Assembly: GCA_025774935.1 (NCBI GenBank)
Contig: JALGZK010000007.1
Coordinates: 38,395-102,394 of the forward strand
Direction of reading: 5' to 3'
Origin: a bacterium
Lineage (GTDB): Bacteria; Joyebacterota; Joyebacteria; Joyebacterales; Joyebacteraceae
DNA: 64,000 bases
This document shows, piece after piece, positions 44,786 to 53,848 of the stretch. The notes under the pieces were generated by a model. It saw only the letters and a program-made list of their open reading frames with translations. It ran no database searches and was not told the origin of the DNA. The stretch's first letter is position 1, and every line of letters begins with the position of its first letter. The position numbers and the translations under genes are program-made.

Positions 44786-45970
44786 ATGGCTCTCTTCGAC
44801 AAGTGCGACGAGTTCAGCCGCTGGATAGAGTCGTTGAAAGAGAGGCGCGAGTTCTTCTACCTGCGAGAGTTCGATCCCGCCGCTTCGCCCGTCGTCTCGA
44901 TGGGCGGCAAGAAGCTCATCATGCTGGGTTCCAACAACTACCTCGGTCTGGCCACTCACCCCCGGGTGGTCGAGGCGACGGCTCTCGCCGTTCGCGAGTA
45001 CGGCACGGGTGCATGCAGCTCACGCGTGCTCACGGGCACGACTGGCCTTCACGCGCGGCTCGAGAAGCGGCTCGCTGAGTTCAAGGGAACCGAGGACGCT
45101 GTCGTCTTCAGCACCGGCTTCATGACGATGATGGGCACCATAACGGCGCTGACGGGAGAGGGAGACGTCGTCCTGAGTGACGAGTTCAACCACGCGAGCA
45201 TCGTCGAGGGCTGCCGCCTGACGGGCGCCGAGGTCAGAGTCTATCGGCACAACGACATGAGCGATCTCGAGGAGAAACTAGCGTCATGCGAGCCCGAGCA
45301 GGACAAGCTCATCGTTACCGACGGCGTGTTCAGCATGAAGGGAACCCTCGCGAACCTTCCAGGAGTCAAGAAGCTCGCCGACGAGTACGACGCCAGGGTG
45401 ATGGTCGACGACGCTCACGGCACCGGGGCGATCGGCCCGAGCGGGCGGGGCACGCTGGAGCACTTCGGGATGGAGGGCGAGGTCGATCTGATCTGCGGCA
45501 CGTTCAGCAAGTCGCTCGGAACGATCGGCGGGTTCGTAGGAGCAAGGTCGGATGTCGTCACGTTCCTCAAGCTCAGGTCTCGCCCGTTCATCTTCTCGGC
45601 GAGCCCGCCGCCGTCGTCCATGGCGACGGTCCTCGCGTGCCTCGACGTTCTGGAGGACGAACCGGAGCTCCTCGCGCGCCTCCGAGAGAACACGGCGTTC
45701 GTGAAGGAGGGGCTCTCGGAGCTCGGGTTCCGGCTCGAAGAGACCGTCACTCCGATCATCCCGGTCCTCATCGGGGAGGACTCGAAGACGTTCCAGATGG
45801 CCGGCGGCCTGGAGGACGAGGGCGTCATCGTCAACCCGGTCGTGGCGCCGGCCGTGCCCCCGGACTCATCGCTCATCCGCGTCAGCGTGATGGCGAGCCT
45901 GAACACTCAGGAACTGGAGACGGCACTCGAGAAGTTCGGCGTCGTCGGTCGGAGACTGGGGATCATCTGA
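44786..45970 (+). CDS. Alpha-oxoamine synthase, serine palmitoyltransferase-like
   Basis: The 394-residue PLP enzyme has GSNNYLGLATHP, HASIVEG (His136), DDAHGTGA (Asp208, His211) and GTFSKSLGTIGG with Schiff-base Lys242. It condenses an acyl-CoA/ACP with an amino acid. NPVVAPAVPPDSSLIRVSVM (350-369) and TPIIPVLIGEDSKTFQM resemble bacterial serine palmitoyltransferases more than BioF or Kbl, as I recall those families. Its partners are an acyl-CoA ligase, SDR and lipid kinase, consistent with sphingoid-base synthesis. 2-amino-3-ketobutyrate ligase or BioF is the alternative. First gene of an operon. Confidence 0.82.
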   Translation: MALFDKCDEFSRWIESLKERREFFYLREFDPAASPVVSMGGKKLIMLGSNNYLGLATHPRVVEATALAVREYGTGACSSRVLTGTTGLHARLEKRLAEFKGTEDAVVFSTGFMTMMGTITALTGEGDVVLSDEFNHASIVEGCRLTGAEVRVYRHNDMSDLEEKLASCEPEQDKLIVTDGVFSMKGTLANLPGVKKLADEYDARVMVDDAHGTGAIGPSGRGTLEHFGMEGEVDLICGTFSKSLGTIGGFVGARSDVVTFLKLRSRPFIFSASPPPSSMATVLACLDVLEDEPELLARLRENTAFVKEGLSELGFRLEETVTPIIPVLIGEDSKTFQMAGGLEDEGVIVNPVVAPAVPPDSSLIRVSVMASLNTQELETALEKFGVVGRRLGII

Positions 45971-45971
45971 C

Positions 45972-46937
45972 ATGCCGAGTTCCGCCCATCCCGTCTGGAC
46001 TCCCGGCTTCATCCGTGCCTACGTCGTCACGATGCGACCCTACCTTCTCTTTGTCTCCGGCGCGGCCGGGCTCGTCGGTCTCTCGTTCATCCCCGACCCG
46101 GCCACGGGACGCGTCGTCCTCGCCTTCGTTCCGCTCTTCCTCTCGTACGGACTCGGTCAGGCGCTGACCGACTGCTTCCAGACCGACACCGATTCGGTGT
46201 CCGCGCCGTACCGGCCGCTCGTGAGAGGCATCGTGACTCGACGTCAGATCCTCACGGTGAGTCTCGTGGGACTGACGGCGGTCGTCCTGGTGCTCGCGTA
46301 CCTGAACCCGGTGATCCTCGTCCTCGGGTTCGCGGCGGTGGCGGGGCTACTCACCTACACCTACTTCAAGCGCACGTGGTGGGGCGGACCGCCGTGGAAC
46401 TCGTGGATCGTCGCGATCCTCCCGATCATGGGGAGGCTCGTCGACAGGCAGTACCGGTTGGCCATCCCGGGAGAGGATGGTCCGGCGTTCACGTTCGCCG
46501 TCCTCTCCGTCTTCTTCGGGTACATGAACTTCGTCGTGATGGGTTACTTCAAGGACATCTCCGCGGACCGCGAGACGGGGTACCGCACCTTCCCGGTCGT
46601 CTTCGGCTGGCGGCCGGCCGCAGTGTACGGGGACGTGACGGCAGCGACAGCGGCCGCCTTCGCCGGGCTCGTGCTGGCGTTCGTGGGAGCGAACCCGTGG
46701 AGCCTCGTCATGTACGTCGCGGGACTCGTGCTCCACGTCCGCGCTCAGATCGCGATGCACCACACGAGGAACGAGAGCGAGACCGGCGGCCCCATCGCAA
46801 GCGGCGTCCGCGCGCTCGTCCTCTACTGCCTCGCTATGGTCGCGGCGGGGAGACAGGAGTGGACACCGTTCCTCGTGGTGTTCTACGTGCTGTTCGAGCT
46901 GGTTCTCAAGATGCGTCCCGAGCGAGGTCAGGTCTAG
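45972..46937 (+). CDS. UbiA-family membrane prenyltransferase
   Basis: The 321-residue protein has eight or nine membrane segments. It shows two aspartate-rich motifs: ALTDCFQTDTDSVSAPYRPL (Asp67, Asp72, Asp74) and YFKDISADRETGYRTF (Asp194, Asp198). These bind the Mg2+-diphosphate of a prenyl donor. UbiA enzymes prenylate aromatic, glyceryl or sugar-phosphate acceptors. The acceptor here cannot be read from sequence. It starts 1 bp after the oxoamine synthase stop, so it is translationally coupled. In this operon a polyprenylated lipid precursor or a modified sphingoid lipid is conceivable. Confidence 0.82.
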   Translation: MPSSAHPVWTPGFIRAYVVTMRPYLLFVSGAAGLVGLSFIPDPATGRVVLAFVPLFLSYGLGQALTDCFQTDTDSVSAPYRPLVRGIVTRRQILTVSLVGLTAVVLVLAYLNPVILVLGFAAVAGLLTYTYFKRTWWGGPPWNSWIVAILPIMGRLVDRQYRLAIPGEDGPAFTFAVLSVFFGYMNFVVMGYFKDISADRETGYRTFPVVFGWRPAAVYGDVTAATAAAFAGLVLAFVGANPWSLVMYVAGLVLHVRAQIAMHHTRNESETGGPIASGVRALVLYCLAMVAAGRQEWTPFLVVFYVLFELVLKMRPERGQV

Positions 46938-46964
46938 GCCCGAGAGAAGACCGATCGGAACTCT

Positions 46965-47888
46965 GTGATAGTATTCGTGAACACGCACGCCAGCTACGGC
47001 CGTGCCGCCCGGCGGTGGCAGAGGGTCGTGCCTGAGATCGAGAAGCTCGTGGGCGGCTTCGAGGTCAAGGGGATCGACTCGCCCGAGGGGGTTGCGGCGA
47101 CTCTGCGCGAGGGAGTGTCCAGGGGCGAGCACACTGTCGTCGCAGCGGGAGGAGACGGGACGGTGAACATGCTCGTGAACGCGATCATGGCGCTCGGGGA
47201 CGGCGAGGAGGTCACGCTCGGCGCGGTGGGTCTCGGGTCGAGCAACGACTTCCACAAACCGTTCCGGTCCGACGCGTTCGTGGCGGGCGTACCCGTCCGA
47301 CTTGACTGCGCCGCGGCCAGGCCGCACGATGTCATCCGCATCGATACGGAAGACGACGATGGTCACCAAGGAACACGCTACGCTATCATCAACGCGAGTC
47401 TCGGCATGACGGCCGAGGCCAACGCGGCGTTCAACGCCCCCACCGGCCTCACCCGGGCCGCGCGCAGGCTCTCGGTAGACGCCGCCATCGCGGCGTCGGT
47501 GCTGCGGACGCTCGCGACCTACCGGGACGTCGGCTGCCGCATGGCGATCGACGGAGAGGACCTTGGGACATTCTCGGTCTCGAACCTCGGCGTGATCAAG
47601 AACCCACACTTCGCCGGCTCGTTCTGCTACGACATGCCCATCGAGCCGGACGACGGAAACCTCGGGGTCAACCTCTGCGAGCGGCTCACCCGGTTCCAGG
47701 CGCTGGCCACGCTCGCGGCGCTCAGGCGAAGGCGCTTCCGCGGGCGGCCGAAGACGAGGTCGTGGACGGGACAGAGGGTGTCCGTGGAGGGCGATCGCAC
47801 CTTCGCTCTCGAGACGGACGGGGAAGTCACCGAGACCCGTCGCGCCGAGTTCCACGTCGTCCCCGGGAGGATACGGTGCTGCTCGTGA
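46965..47888 (+). CDS. Diacylglycerol-kinase-family lipid kinase
   Basis: The 307-residue product starts at GTG and contains the DAGK catalytic loop VVAAGGDGTVNMLVN (GGDGT at 62-66), then GAVGLGSSNDFHKPF, the usual 'GTGNDF'-like substrate motif with Ser-Ser. YegS/sphingosine-kinase/DgkB relatives phosphorylate diacylglycerol, ceramide or sphingoid bases with ATP. Between a UbiA gene and a ThiL-like gene, and downstream of an SPT-like enzyme, a long-chain-base or ceramide kinase role is attractive but inferred. Confidence 0.82.
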   Translation: MIVFVNTHASYGRAARRWQRVVPEIEKLVGGFEVKGIDSPEGVAATLREGVSRGEHTVVAAGGDGTVNMLVNAIMALGDGEEVTLGAVGLGSSNDFHKPFRSDAFVAGVPVRLDCAAARPHDVIRIDTEDDDGHQGTRYAIINASLGMTAEANAAFNAPTGLTRAARRLSVDAAIAASVLRTLATYRDVGCRMAIDGEDLGTFSVSNLGVIKNPHFAGSFCYDMPIEPDDGNLGVNLCERLTRFQALATLAALRRRRFRGRPKTRSWTGQRVSVEGDRTFALETDGEVTETRRAEFHVVPGRIRCCS

Positions 47889-47945
47889 CCGGCCTCCGCC
47901 GCCGACGAACGCCGAGGGCCCGCGGAACCGACCGATGACCAGGAC

Positions 47946-49010
47946 ATGCCGATGACCCGCATGGACGACATACTCGAGAACGTCGCGATCGACGCCTGGA
48001 CCAGGAGGCTCTCTCGCGAGCCGCGGCAGGCGAACGCCCCGCACGAGAGCGACGCGGAGCTGCTCGAGCTTCAGGCCGCGCCCGAGCACTACCTCGCGAT
48101 CACGATCGACACGGTTGCCGAGGAGATCCTGACCGGGCTCTACCTCGAGCCGTACACCATGGGCTGGGTGACGGTGATGGCTTCCCTCTCCGATCTTGCG
48201 GCCGTGGGCGCCGACCCGCTCGGGGTCGTCGTGTCGGTCTCCGCTCCGGCGGGAGGGGAGGAGAGCCTCGTCGAGGGAACGGCGCGCGGGATGGAGGACG
48301 CCTGTCGCTCGCTGGGCGTCTTCATCCTGGGCGGGGACTCGAATGCGACGCCGACCGTCTCGCTCACGGGCTGCGCAGTCGGGATCGTCCCGCGGACGGA
48401 GGCGATCACGAGGCGCGGACTCCAGCCCGGGGACTCGGTCTTCCTCACGGGACGGGCGGGCTCCGGCAACGCGTTCGGGCTCGTGCGGCTCGGGGGGTTC
48501 GACGGCGAGCTCTTCCCGGAGGATGAATACCGTCCGATCGCCATGATCGAAGCCGGGCGGGCGCTCAGAGGAGTCGCGACGGCGTGCATGGATACGAGTG
48601 ACGGTGTCCTGACAACTCTCGACCAGCTGACGCGACTGAACGGCCACGGGTTCGAGATCGACTGCGACTGGGCCTCGATCCTCTGCGACGAGGCGCTCAG
48701 GGTCTGCGAGCGCACGGGAGCGCCGCCGTGGATGATGCTCGCCGGCCCGCACGGCGAGTTCGAGCTCGCCTTCACGGTGCCCTCCTCCTCGGCTGAGGCG
48801 ATCGCCAGCGCAGCGGGAGGCTGGGACTCACCGCCGCTTCGGCTGGGAACGGTCGTGGAGCGCCCGGCGATCACGCTCCGGTTGCCGTCGGGAGAGAAAG
48901 TCGACGTCGACATGGCGCCTCTGCGCAACCTCCTCGAGACGACGGAGGGACACCTCGATCGCTACCTGCGCGAGTTCAGAGAGCTCGGGAGGTCATGGGG
49001 TCTTGAGTAG
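47946..49010 (+). CDS. ThiL/PurM-like (AIR-synthase-related) protein
   Basis: The 354-residue protein has the PurM fold: ITIDTVAEEILTGLYLEPY, MGWVTVMASLSDLAAVGADPLGV, VFILGGDSNATPTVSLTGCAVGIV, and TACMDTSDGVLTTLDQL. This order matches thiamine-monophosphate kinase (ThiL) and selenophosphate-synthetase relatives. The glycine-rich nucleotide motif is modified (GGDSN instead of GGDT), and there are no thiamine neighbours. It may phosphorylate or activate another small molecule in the lipid operon. Its stop overlaps the next start by 8 bp. Confidence 0.68.
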   Translation: MPMTRMDDILENVAIDAWTRRLSREPRQANAPHESDAELLELQAAPEHYLAITIDTVAEEILTGLYLEPYTMGWVTVMASLSDLAAVGADPLGVVVSVSAPAGGEESLVEGTARGMEDACRSLGVFILGGDSNATPTVSLTGCAVGIVPRTEAITRRGLQPGDSVFLTGRAGSGNAFGLVRLGGFDGELFPEDEYRPIAMIEAGRALRGVATACMDTSDGVLTTLDQLTRLNGHGFEIDCDWASILCDEALRVCERTGAPPWMMLAGPHGEFELAFTVPSSSAEAIASAAGGWDSPPLRLGTVVERPAITLRLPSGEKVDVDMAPLRNLLETTEGHLDRYLREFRELGRSWGLE

Positions 49011-50796
49011 CGCGACGGACACCATACACGGAGCGGTCTTCAGAACCGCGGCGGCCCACCCCAAGCGGACGGCCCTCATGTACAGAAGCGGGGGTGCGTA
49101 CGTTGGCGTTTCCTACGCCGATCTCACGGGAGCAGTCAAGCTGGCGGCCGAGAGGATCGCGGCCTTCGGAATCCGGAAGGGCGATGCCGTCGGCATCTTC
49201 TCCCCGAACCGCCCGCAGTGGATCGTCGCGGACCTGGCCGCTCTCACACTCGGCGCGATCGTCGTCCCCGTCTACAACACACTCCCGCCCGACCGGCTCA
49301 AGTACATCGTGAACGACTCCGGCATGCGGATGCTCTTCGTAGGTGATCCGGACCTCTTCAGCAAGGTGGGCAGCATCCGCGACGAGACTCCCGGCCTCGA
49401 GGAGGTGATCTTCCTCGACGACTGGGGAATCCGCTTCGGCTCGTCCGGCACTCGCAACGCGACGGACTCCGCGTCCGCCCGGCGTGGCGCTGCGGACGAC
49501 GTCGCGGCCTCCGACGTCGCAACGATCGTCTACACGTCCGGGACGCGGGGAGTGCCGAAAGGTGTCGAGCTGACGCACGGCAACATCGTCTCGAACGTCA
49601 ACGCGCTCATCGCGAGGGGGCGGATCAGTTCCGACGACACCACCGTCTCTTATCTCCCTCTGGCGCACATGTTCGAGCGGACCTGCGGCCACTACGTCTT
49701 CCTCTTCGCCGGGGGCACGGTTGCCTACGCCGATAGACGCGAGACGGTCGTCGAGGACGTCGGAGCAGTTCGGCCGACGGTGCTCATCGCCGTCCCCCGC
49801 GTTCTCGAGAAGGCGTACGAGATGGTCCGGGCGAGGGTCGAGGGAGGACCGTGGGTCCGTCGTGGGATGGTTCACCGGGCGTTCTCGCTCCTCAACGCGC
49901 GCGCCAATCGGCTGTACCGCGGGCAGCGAGTGCCGGTCTGGCTCAGCGTGCGCTGCCGGATGTACGACGCTCTCGTCGCCTCGCGCTTCCGGAACATCGC
50001 CGGGGGGAGGCTGCGTCTCGTCGTCTCCGGCGGGGCGCCGCTCGACAGGCGGACCGGGAAGGTCCTGAGCGTCCTCGGCTTCGGGATCGTGGAGGGTTAC
50101 GGGCTGACCGAGGCGTCGCCCGTCGTCTCTTGCGGCGACCTCGAGAACCACAGACTGGGAACGGTGGGGAGACCGCTCGATGGCGTCGAGGTGATGATCG
50201 CCGACAACAGCGAGATCATGGTCCGCGGGCCGAACGTAATGAAGGGCTATCTGAACAAGCCGGAGGAGACCGCGGAGGTCCTCGACAGCGACGGGTGGCT
50301 GCACACGGGCGACCTCGGGAGGATCGACGACGTCGGCAACCTCGTGGTGACGGGAAGGGACAAGGAGATCATCGTCACGTCCTACGGCAAGAACGTCTGT
50401 CCGACGTCGGTGGAGGAGAGAATCGCGCGCAGTCCGTACATCGAGCAGGTCGTCGTGTTCGGGGACAACCGGAAGGCGATCGTCGCTCTCGTCGTTCCCG
50501 ACCGTGAAGAGATCGAGCGGCACGCCCTGAAGCAAGGCATCACCTGGACATCGTACGAGACGCTCATCGAGCACTACGCCGTCATGGAGCTCCTGAACGC
50601 AGAGATCGAACGCGCGAACGCCGACGCGGCGTCGTTCGAGCGAGTGGTCGCCTTCTCGCTCCTGCCTGACCCGTTCACTCAGGAGAACCGGATGCTCACG
50701 CCGACGCTCAAGACCCGCCGGCAGACGATCGGGGAGATACACGCTGCTCTCATCGAGAAGCTCTACGAGGAGTTGGAGGCGAAGGTTGCGCATTGA
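49003..50796 (+). CDS. Long-chain acyl-CoA synthetase (AMP-forming)
   Basis: The 597-residue ANL enzyme uses a TTG start (49003) with GGGAGG 10 bp upstream. The P-loop-like motif IVYTSGTRGVPKGVELTHGN, the YGLTEASPVVS adenylate motif and HTGDLGRIDDVGNLVVTGRDKEII hinge are present. It activates fatty acids as acyl-CoA or acyl-ACP; long-chain/FadD15-like (AMP-dependent) is the best fit by length and motifs. In this operon it could load the acyl chain for the oxoamine synthase, or the N-acyl chain of a ceramide. It overlaps both neighbours. Confidence 0.87.
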   Translation: MSSATDTIHGAVFRTAAAHPKRTALMYRSGGAYVGVSYADLTGAVKLAAERIAAFGIRKGDAVGIFSPNRPQWIVADLAALTLGAIVVPVYNTLPPDRLKYIVNDSGMRMLFVGDPDLFSKVGSIRDETPGLEEVIFLDDWGIRFGSSGTRNATDSASARRGAADDVAASDVATIVYTSGTRGVPKGVELTHGNIVSNVNALIARGRISSDDTTVSYLPLAHMFERTCGHYVFLFAGGTVAYADRRETVVEDVGAVRPTVLIAVPRVLEKAYEMVRARVEGGPWVRRGMVHRAFSLLNARANRLYRGQRVPVWLSVRCRMYDALVASRFRNIAGGRLRLVVSGGAPLDRRTGKVLSVLGFGIVEGYGLTEASPVVSCGDLENHRLGTVGRPLDGVEVMIADNSEIMVRGPNVMKGYLNKPEETAEVLDSDGWLHTGDLGRIDDVGNLVVTGRDKEIIVTSYGKNVCPTSVEERIARSPYIEQVVVFGDNRKAIVALVVPDREEIERHALKQGITWTSYETLIEHYAVMELLNAEIERANADAASFERVVAFSLLPDPFTQENRMLTPTLKTRRQTIGEIHAALIEKLYEELEAKVAH

Positions 50797-51616
50797 GGGG
50801 AAGAGCGTGATCGTGACGGGTGCTTCGTCCGGCATCGGGCGCGCGCTCGCGCTGGCCTTCGCCGGGAAGCGGGCGGCGGTCACGGCCGCGGCGAGGAGGG
50901 CTGACAGGCTCGAAGAACTCGTGCGCGAGGCTGCCGAGAGGTTCCCCGACGCTCCACCCGTCGTGCCGGTCGAGTGCGACGTCACCCGGGAGGCAGACGT
51001 CTCGTGGCTCGTAGGGGGCACGGTCGAGCGGACGGCCGCGGTCGACGTCCTCGTCAACAACGCCGGGGTCGGGCTCTACGGCGAGACGGAGCTCGTCTCG
51101 ATCGACGACTTCCAAGAGCTTCTGTCCGTGAACCTCCTCGGGGCGGTCCGCTGCATCCAGGAGGTCGTCCCGTTCATGAGGACCCGCGAGAGCGGCGTCA
51201 TCGTGAACGTCGCCTCGGTCGCGGCGCTCTACGGCGTGCCCTACCTCTCCGCGTACTGCGCGAGCAAGGCCGCCGTCGCGGCCGTGAGCCAGAGCCTCCG
51301 TGCGGAACTCGACGGAAGCGGGATTCGCGTGATGATCGCCTACCCGGGGTACACCGACACGGAGTTCTTCGAGCACGAGAAGGTGGTCGGAGGCGCGCGG
51401 CGACCGCCCGGGCCGTTCGCGCCGCCTGACCGGGTCGCCGCGGGAGTCGTGAGGGCGGTCGAGAGGAACGTCGGGGACGTCTACCTGACGGCGCAGGGAA
51501 GAGCCCTGAGCGTTCTGCGCGGTCTGGCCCACCCGATCGTCGAGCGTGCGATGCGGAAGATCGCGCGCGAGCTCAGAGGCGAGGACGAACCCTCGCCTGA
51601 CGACGGGAAGCAGTAG
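50786..51616 (+). CDS. Short-chain dehydrogenase/reductase
   Basis: The 276-residue SDR starts at TTG (50786), with GGAGG upstream. It has the cofactor motif TGASSGIG (11-18), NNAG (91-94) and a catalytic Asn116, Ser144, Tyr157-x3-Lys161 set. SDRs related to 3-ketosphinganine reductases (KDSR) fit the operon logic, reducing the oxoamine-synthase product, but similar SDRs act on many ketones. It overlaps the acyl-CoA ligase by 11 bp, so strongly coupled. C-terminus is a charged tail. Confidence 0.82.
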   Translation: MRIEGKSVIVTGASSGIGRALALAFAGKRAAVTAAARRADRLEELVREAAERFPDAPPVVPVECDVTREADVSWLVGGTVERTAAVDVLVNNAGVGLYGETELVSIDDFQELLSVNLLGAVRCIQEVVPFMRTRESGVIVNVASVAALYGVPYLSAYCASKAAVAAVSQSLRAELDGSGIRVMIAYPGYTDTEFFEHEKVVGGARRPPGPFAPPDRVAAGVVRAVERNVGDVYLTAQGRALSVLRGLAHPIVERAMRKIARELRGEDEPSPDDGKQ

Positions 51617-51639
51617 CGAGGAAGAGGGGAGGCCGCACC

Positions 51640-53058
51640 ATGGGCAAGCCCAAGCTCCAGATCATCGTTCTCTTCCAGAACCTCGGAGATCAGGAGGCGT
51701 ACTTCGCGCGGTCGCCCGCGCCGCCTCTCGCCGGCGCACTCCTCGCGGGCCTGACGCCGCCCGTCGTAGAGGTCGAGCTCCTCCACGAGATGATCCGCCC
51801 CATCGACTACGATACGGACGCCGACTTTGTCGCCCTGAGCTTCATGGACTTCTGCGCGCCTCACGCTTACGACGTGGCCGCGAGGTTCCGGAAGCTCGGG
51901 AAGACCGTTGTAGCGGGGGGGAAGTACGCCTCGACGTTTCCCGAACAGGTGCTGCCTCACGTCGACTCGGTCGTCGTCGGCGAGGCCGAGCGCGTCTGGC
52001 CGGAAGTGGTCGAGGACATGGTGGCGGGGCGGCTCAAGAAGCGATACGACGCCCCCTTCGCGCCGCCCCTCGATGGCATCCCCCCGCCTCGATACGACCT
52101 CGTCGAATCCGACTTCGACGTTCCGGTCGTCACCGAGGCCACACGAGGGTGTCCCTACACGTGCAGTTTCTGCCAGCTCACGATCGAGCGCGCCCCCTAC
52201 CGCATGCGGCCCATCGGCGACGTCATCCACGACCTTACCGCGACCTCGAGGCTCCCGTTCCACAAGCGGAAGATCGCGATGCTCTACGACAACAACCTGG
52301 GTGGAGACATCGGGTACGCCAAGGAGCTCCTGGCGGAGATCGCGAAGCTCAAGCTCTGGGCGCTAGGTACTCAGTTCAGCTTCGACTGCCTCCACGACGA
52401 CGAGTTCGTCGATCTCCTGGCGCGAGCGAACTGCACGATGGCGTTCATCGGACTCGAGTCGCTGAGCGAACCGAGTCTCGCGTCGGTGCACAAGAAGCAC
52501 AACAAGGTGGAGGAGTACAAGGAGCTGTTCGTCAAACTCAAGCACCACGGCATCATGACGATGACGGGACTCATACTCGCCCTCGACGAGGATACTCCGG
52601 AGTACTACAGAGATCTTCCCGCGCAGCTGGATGAGATCGAGCCGAGCGTCATCCTGCTCTCCATCTCGATACCGATCCCCGGGACGCCATTCCATCAGAC
52701 CGTTCTCGAGGAGGGGAGGATCATCGACGAGAACCTCGCGCACTACGAGGGAGACCACCTGGTCATCACGCCGAAGCACGTCACCCCGGAGCAGGTGGCC
52801 GAGACATTCCAGCGCGTCAACAGGTCGTTCTACTCGAGACGGAGGATGTTCAGGAGGTGGCGGAGGCTCATCGCCGGCTACAGGTGCGCGAGGAACCCCT
52901 GGGCTTGGACCTTCCACTCGGGGATTCTGTCCTACGTGTTCTTCAAGCTGTCGATCTTCCAGAAGGACCACGCCGAGCAGCGCGTGTATCCCCTGAGCGC
53001 ATCCAAGGCGCTCACCAACACGACCGGAAGGAAGTCAGCACCACCAACTGGGGGCTGA
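51640..53058 (+). CDS. B12-binding-domain radical SAM protein
   Basis: The 472-residue protein has a Rossmann-like cobalamin-type N-terminal region (PVVEVELLHEMI ... DADFVALSFMDFCA) that lacks the DxHxxG base. TRGCPYTCSFCQLT follows, giving the 4Fe-4S CxxxCxxC at 171-178, then a radical-SAM TIM barrel (AMLYDNNLGGDIGYAKEL, TMAFIGLESLSEPSLA). Class B radical-SAM enzymes methylate or cyclise lipids and tetrapyrroles. Here it is the last gene of the lipid operon, so a carbon-skeleton modification of the lipid is plausible. Anaerobiosis is implied. Confidence 0.82.
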   Translation: MGKPKLQIIVLFQNLGDQEAYFARSPAPPLAGALLAGLTPPVVEVELLHEMIRPIDYDTDADFVALSFMDFCAPHAYDVAARFRKLGKTVVAGGKYASTFPEQVLPHVDSVVVGEAERVWPEVVEDMVAGRLKKRYDAPFAPPLDGIPPPRYDLVESDFDVPVVTEATRGCPYTCSFCQLTIERAPYRMRPIGDVIHDLTATSRLPFHKRKIAMLYDNNLGGDIGYAKELLAEIAKLKLWALGTQFSFDCLHDDEFVDLLARANCTMAFIGLESLSEPSLASVHKKHNKVEEYKELFVKLKHHGIMTMTGLILALDEDTPEYYRDLPAQLDEIEPSVILLSISIPIPGTPFHQTVLEEGRIIDENLAHYEGDHLVITPKHVTPEQVAETFQRVNRSFYSRRRMFRRWRRLIAGYRCARNPWAWTFHSGILSYVFFKLSIFQKDHAEQRVYPLSASKALTNTTGRKSAPPTGG

Positions 53059-53102
53059 AGCGCAACGTCGCAACGCCGCGACGGCGCGGAATGGAGGTAG
53101 CG

Positions 53103-53501
53103 ATGGCCCGGTTCGCTCGCTTTACACTCGTCCTTGCGGCGACAGTCGAGGTCGTCTTCCGCGGGATCCCGGCGCTCTTCGGGTCCCCGGCGGTGGCCAG
53201 CATCTTCAACCTGGAGTACCTCCCCGGGTTCATTCCCTACGTGCACGCGTTCGGGGCCGTCATGATCTGTCTAGGCGTGCTCTTCTTCATCGCGTCGAAG
53301 GAGCCGGAGAAGCACGTCCTCGTCATCAACATCGCCATCATGAGGTTCTCTCTCGGCATCCTCGCGCAGCTCGGCTCGTACCTCCAGCTCGGATCACTGG
53401 CCATCTTCTGGTGGATTCACATGGCCGTCGATGTTGTTCTCGTCGTCCTGCTCGTCCTGGCGCGATCGAGCGCCAAGACCCTCGCCTCAAAGGCGGCCTG
53501 A
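53103..53501 (+). CDS. Small four-helix membrane protein
   Basis: The 132-residue product has four membrane segments (FTLVLAATVEVVFRGIPALF, HAFGAVMICLGVLFFIAS, VLVINIAIMRFSLGILAQL, IFWWIHMAVDVVLVVLLVLA). The start at 53103 follows GGAGGTAGCG; an in-frame ATG at 53091 is an alternative. It is 45 bp after the radical SAM gene and may be the last operon member. The shape resembles BphX-like/DUF membrane proteins, but the assignment is weak. Function unknown. Confidence 0.55.
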   Translation: MARFARFTLVLAATVEVVFRGIPALFGSPAVASIFNLEYLPGFIPYVHAFGAVMICLGVLFFIASKEPEKHVLVINIAIMRFSLGILAQLGSYLQLGSLAIFWWIHMAVDVVLVVLLVLARSSAKTLASKAA

Positions 53502-53531
53502 GAATCCCTCGCAGAATGTGACTGAGTCGCA

Positions 53532-53560
53532 CCGGGGCCGCTGCACCGCAGCGGCCCCGG
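53532..53560 (+). terminator. Hairpin terminator at end of lipid operon
   Basis: CCGGGGCCGCTGC / GCAGCGGCCCCGG, a perfect 13-bp stem with ACC loop, 30 bp past the last gene. Confidence 0.7.
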
Positions 53561-53632
53561 CGGTTCCGCCTTGCGCGCAATGGGTCCGTCCCTGGGGCGG
53601 ACGTGCACTCCAGCCAGCGCCACGAGTTCCAC

Positions 53633-53661
53633 TTGACTGAACGAGCATCAGTATCTATCCT
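53633..53661 (+). promoter_or_regulatory. Sigma-70-type promoter for CxxCH protein
   Basis: TTGACT (53633-53638), a 17-bp spacer and TATCCT (53656-53661), ~180 nt upstream of the ATG at 53849. The rest of the 347-bp gap (53502-53848) shows no gene. Confidence 0.65.
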
Positions 53662-53848
53662 CGACGTATCCCCGCAAGTCAGTTCTGCCGGCAGCGATCG
53701 GGTCATTGACAGGCGCCGGATGCGTCCGGAGCGAAGCACCGTGTTGCGGGGCGATCGCGCGCCCCCGCCACAACGTCCCTCGTATCGGTGACGTCCGCGC
53801 CTGGAGACCGGCGGGAGCCGCGCGCTCCCCCTGAGCGAGGAGGGCAAG

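Noticed and set aside
46347..48752. 801-residue minus-strand open frame
   Set aside because: Antisense to UbiA, lipid-kinase and ThiL-like genes, which have clear motifs and coupled starts; its own sequence is Arg/Pro/Glu low-complexity.
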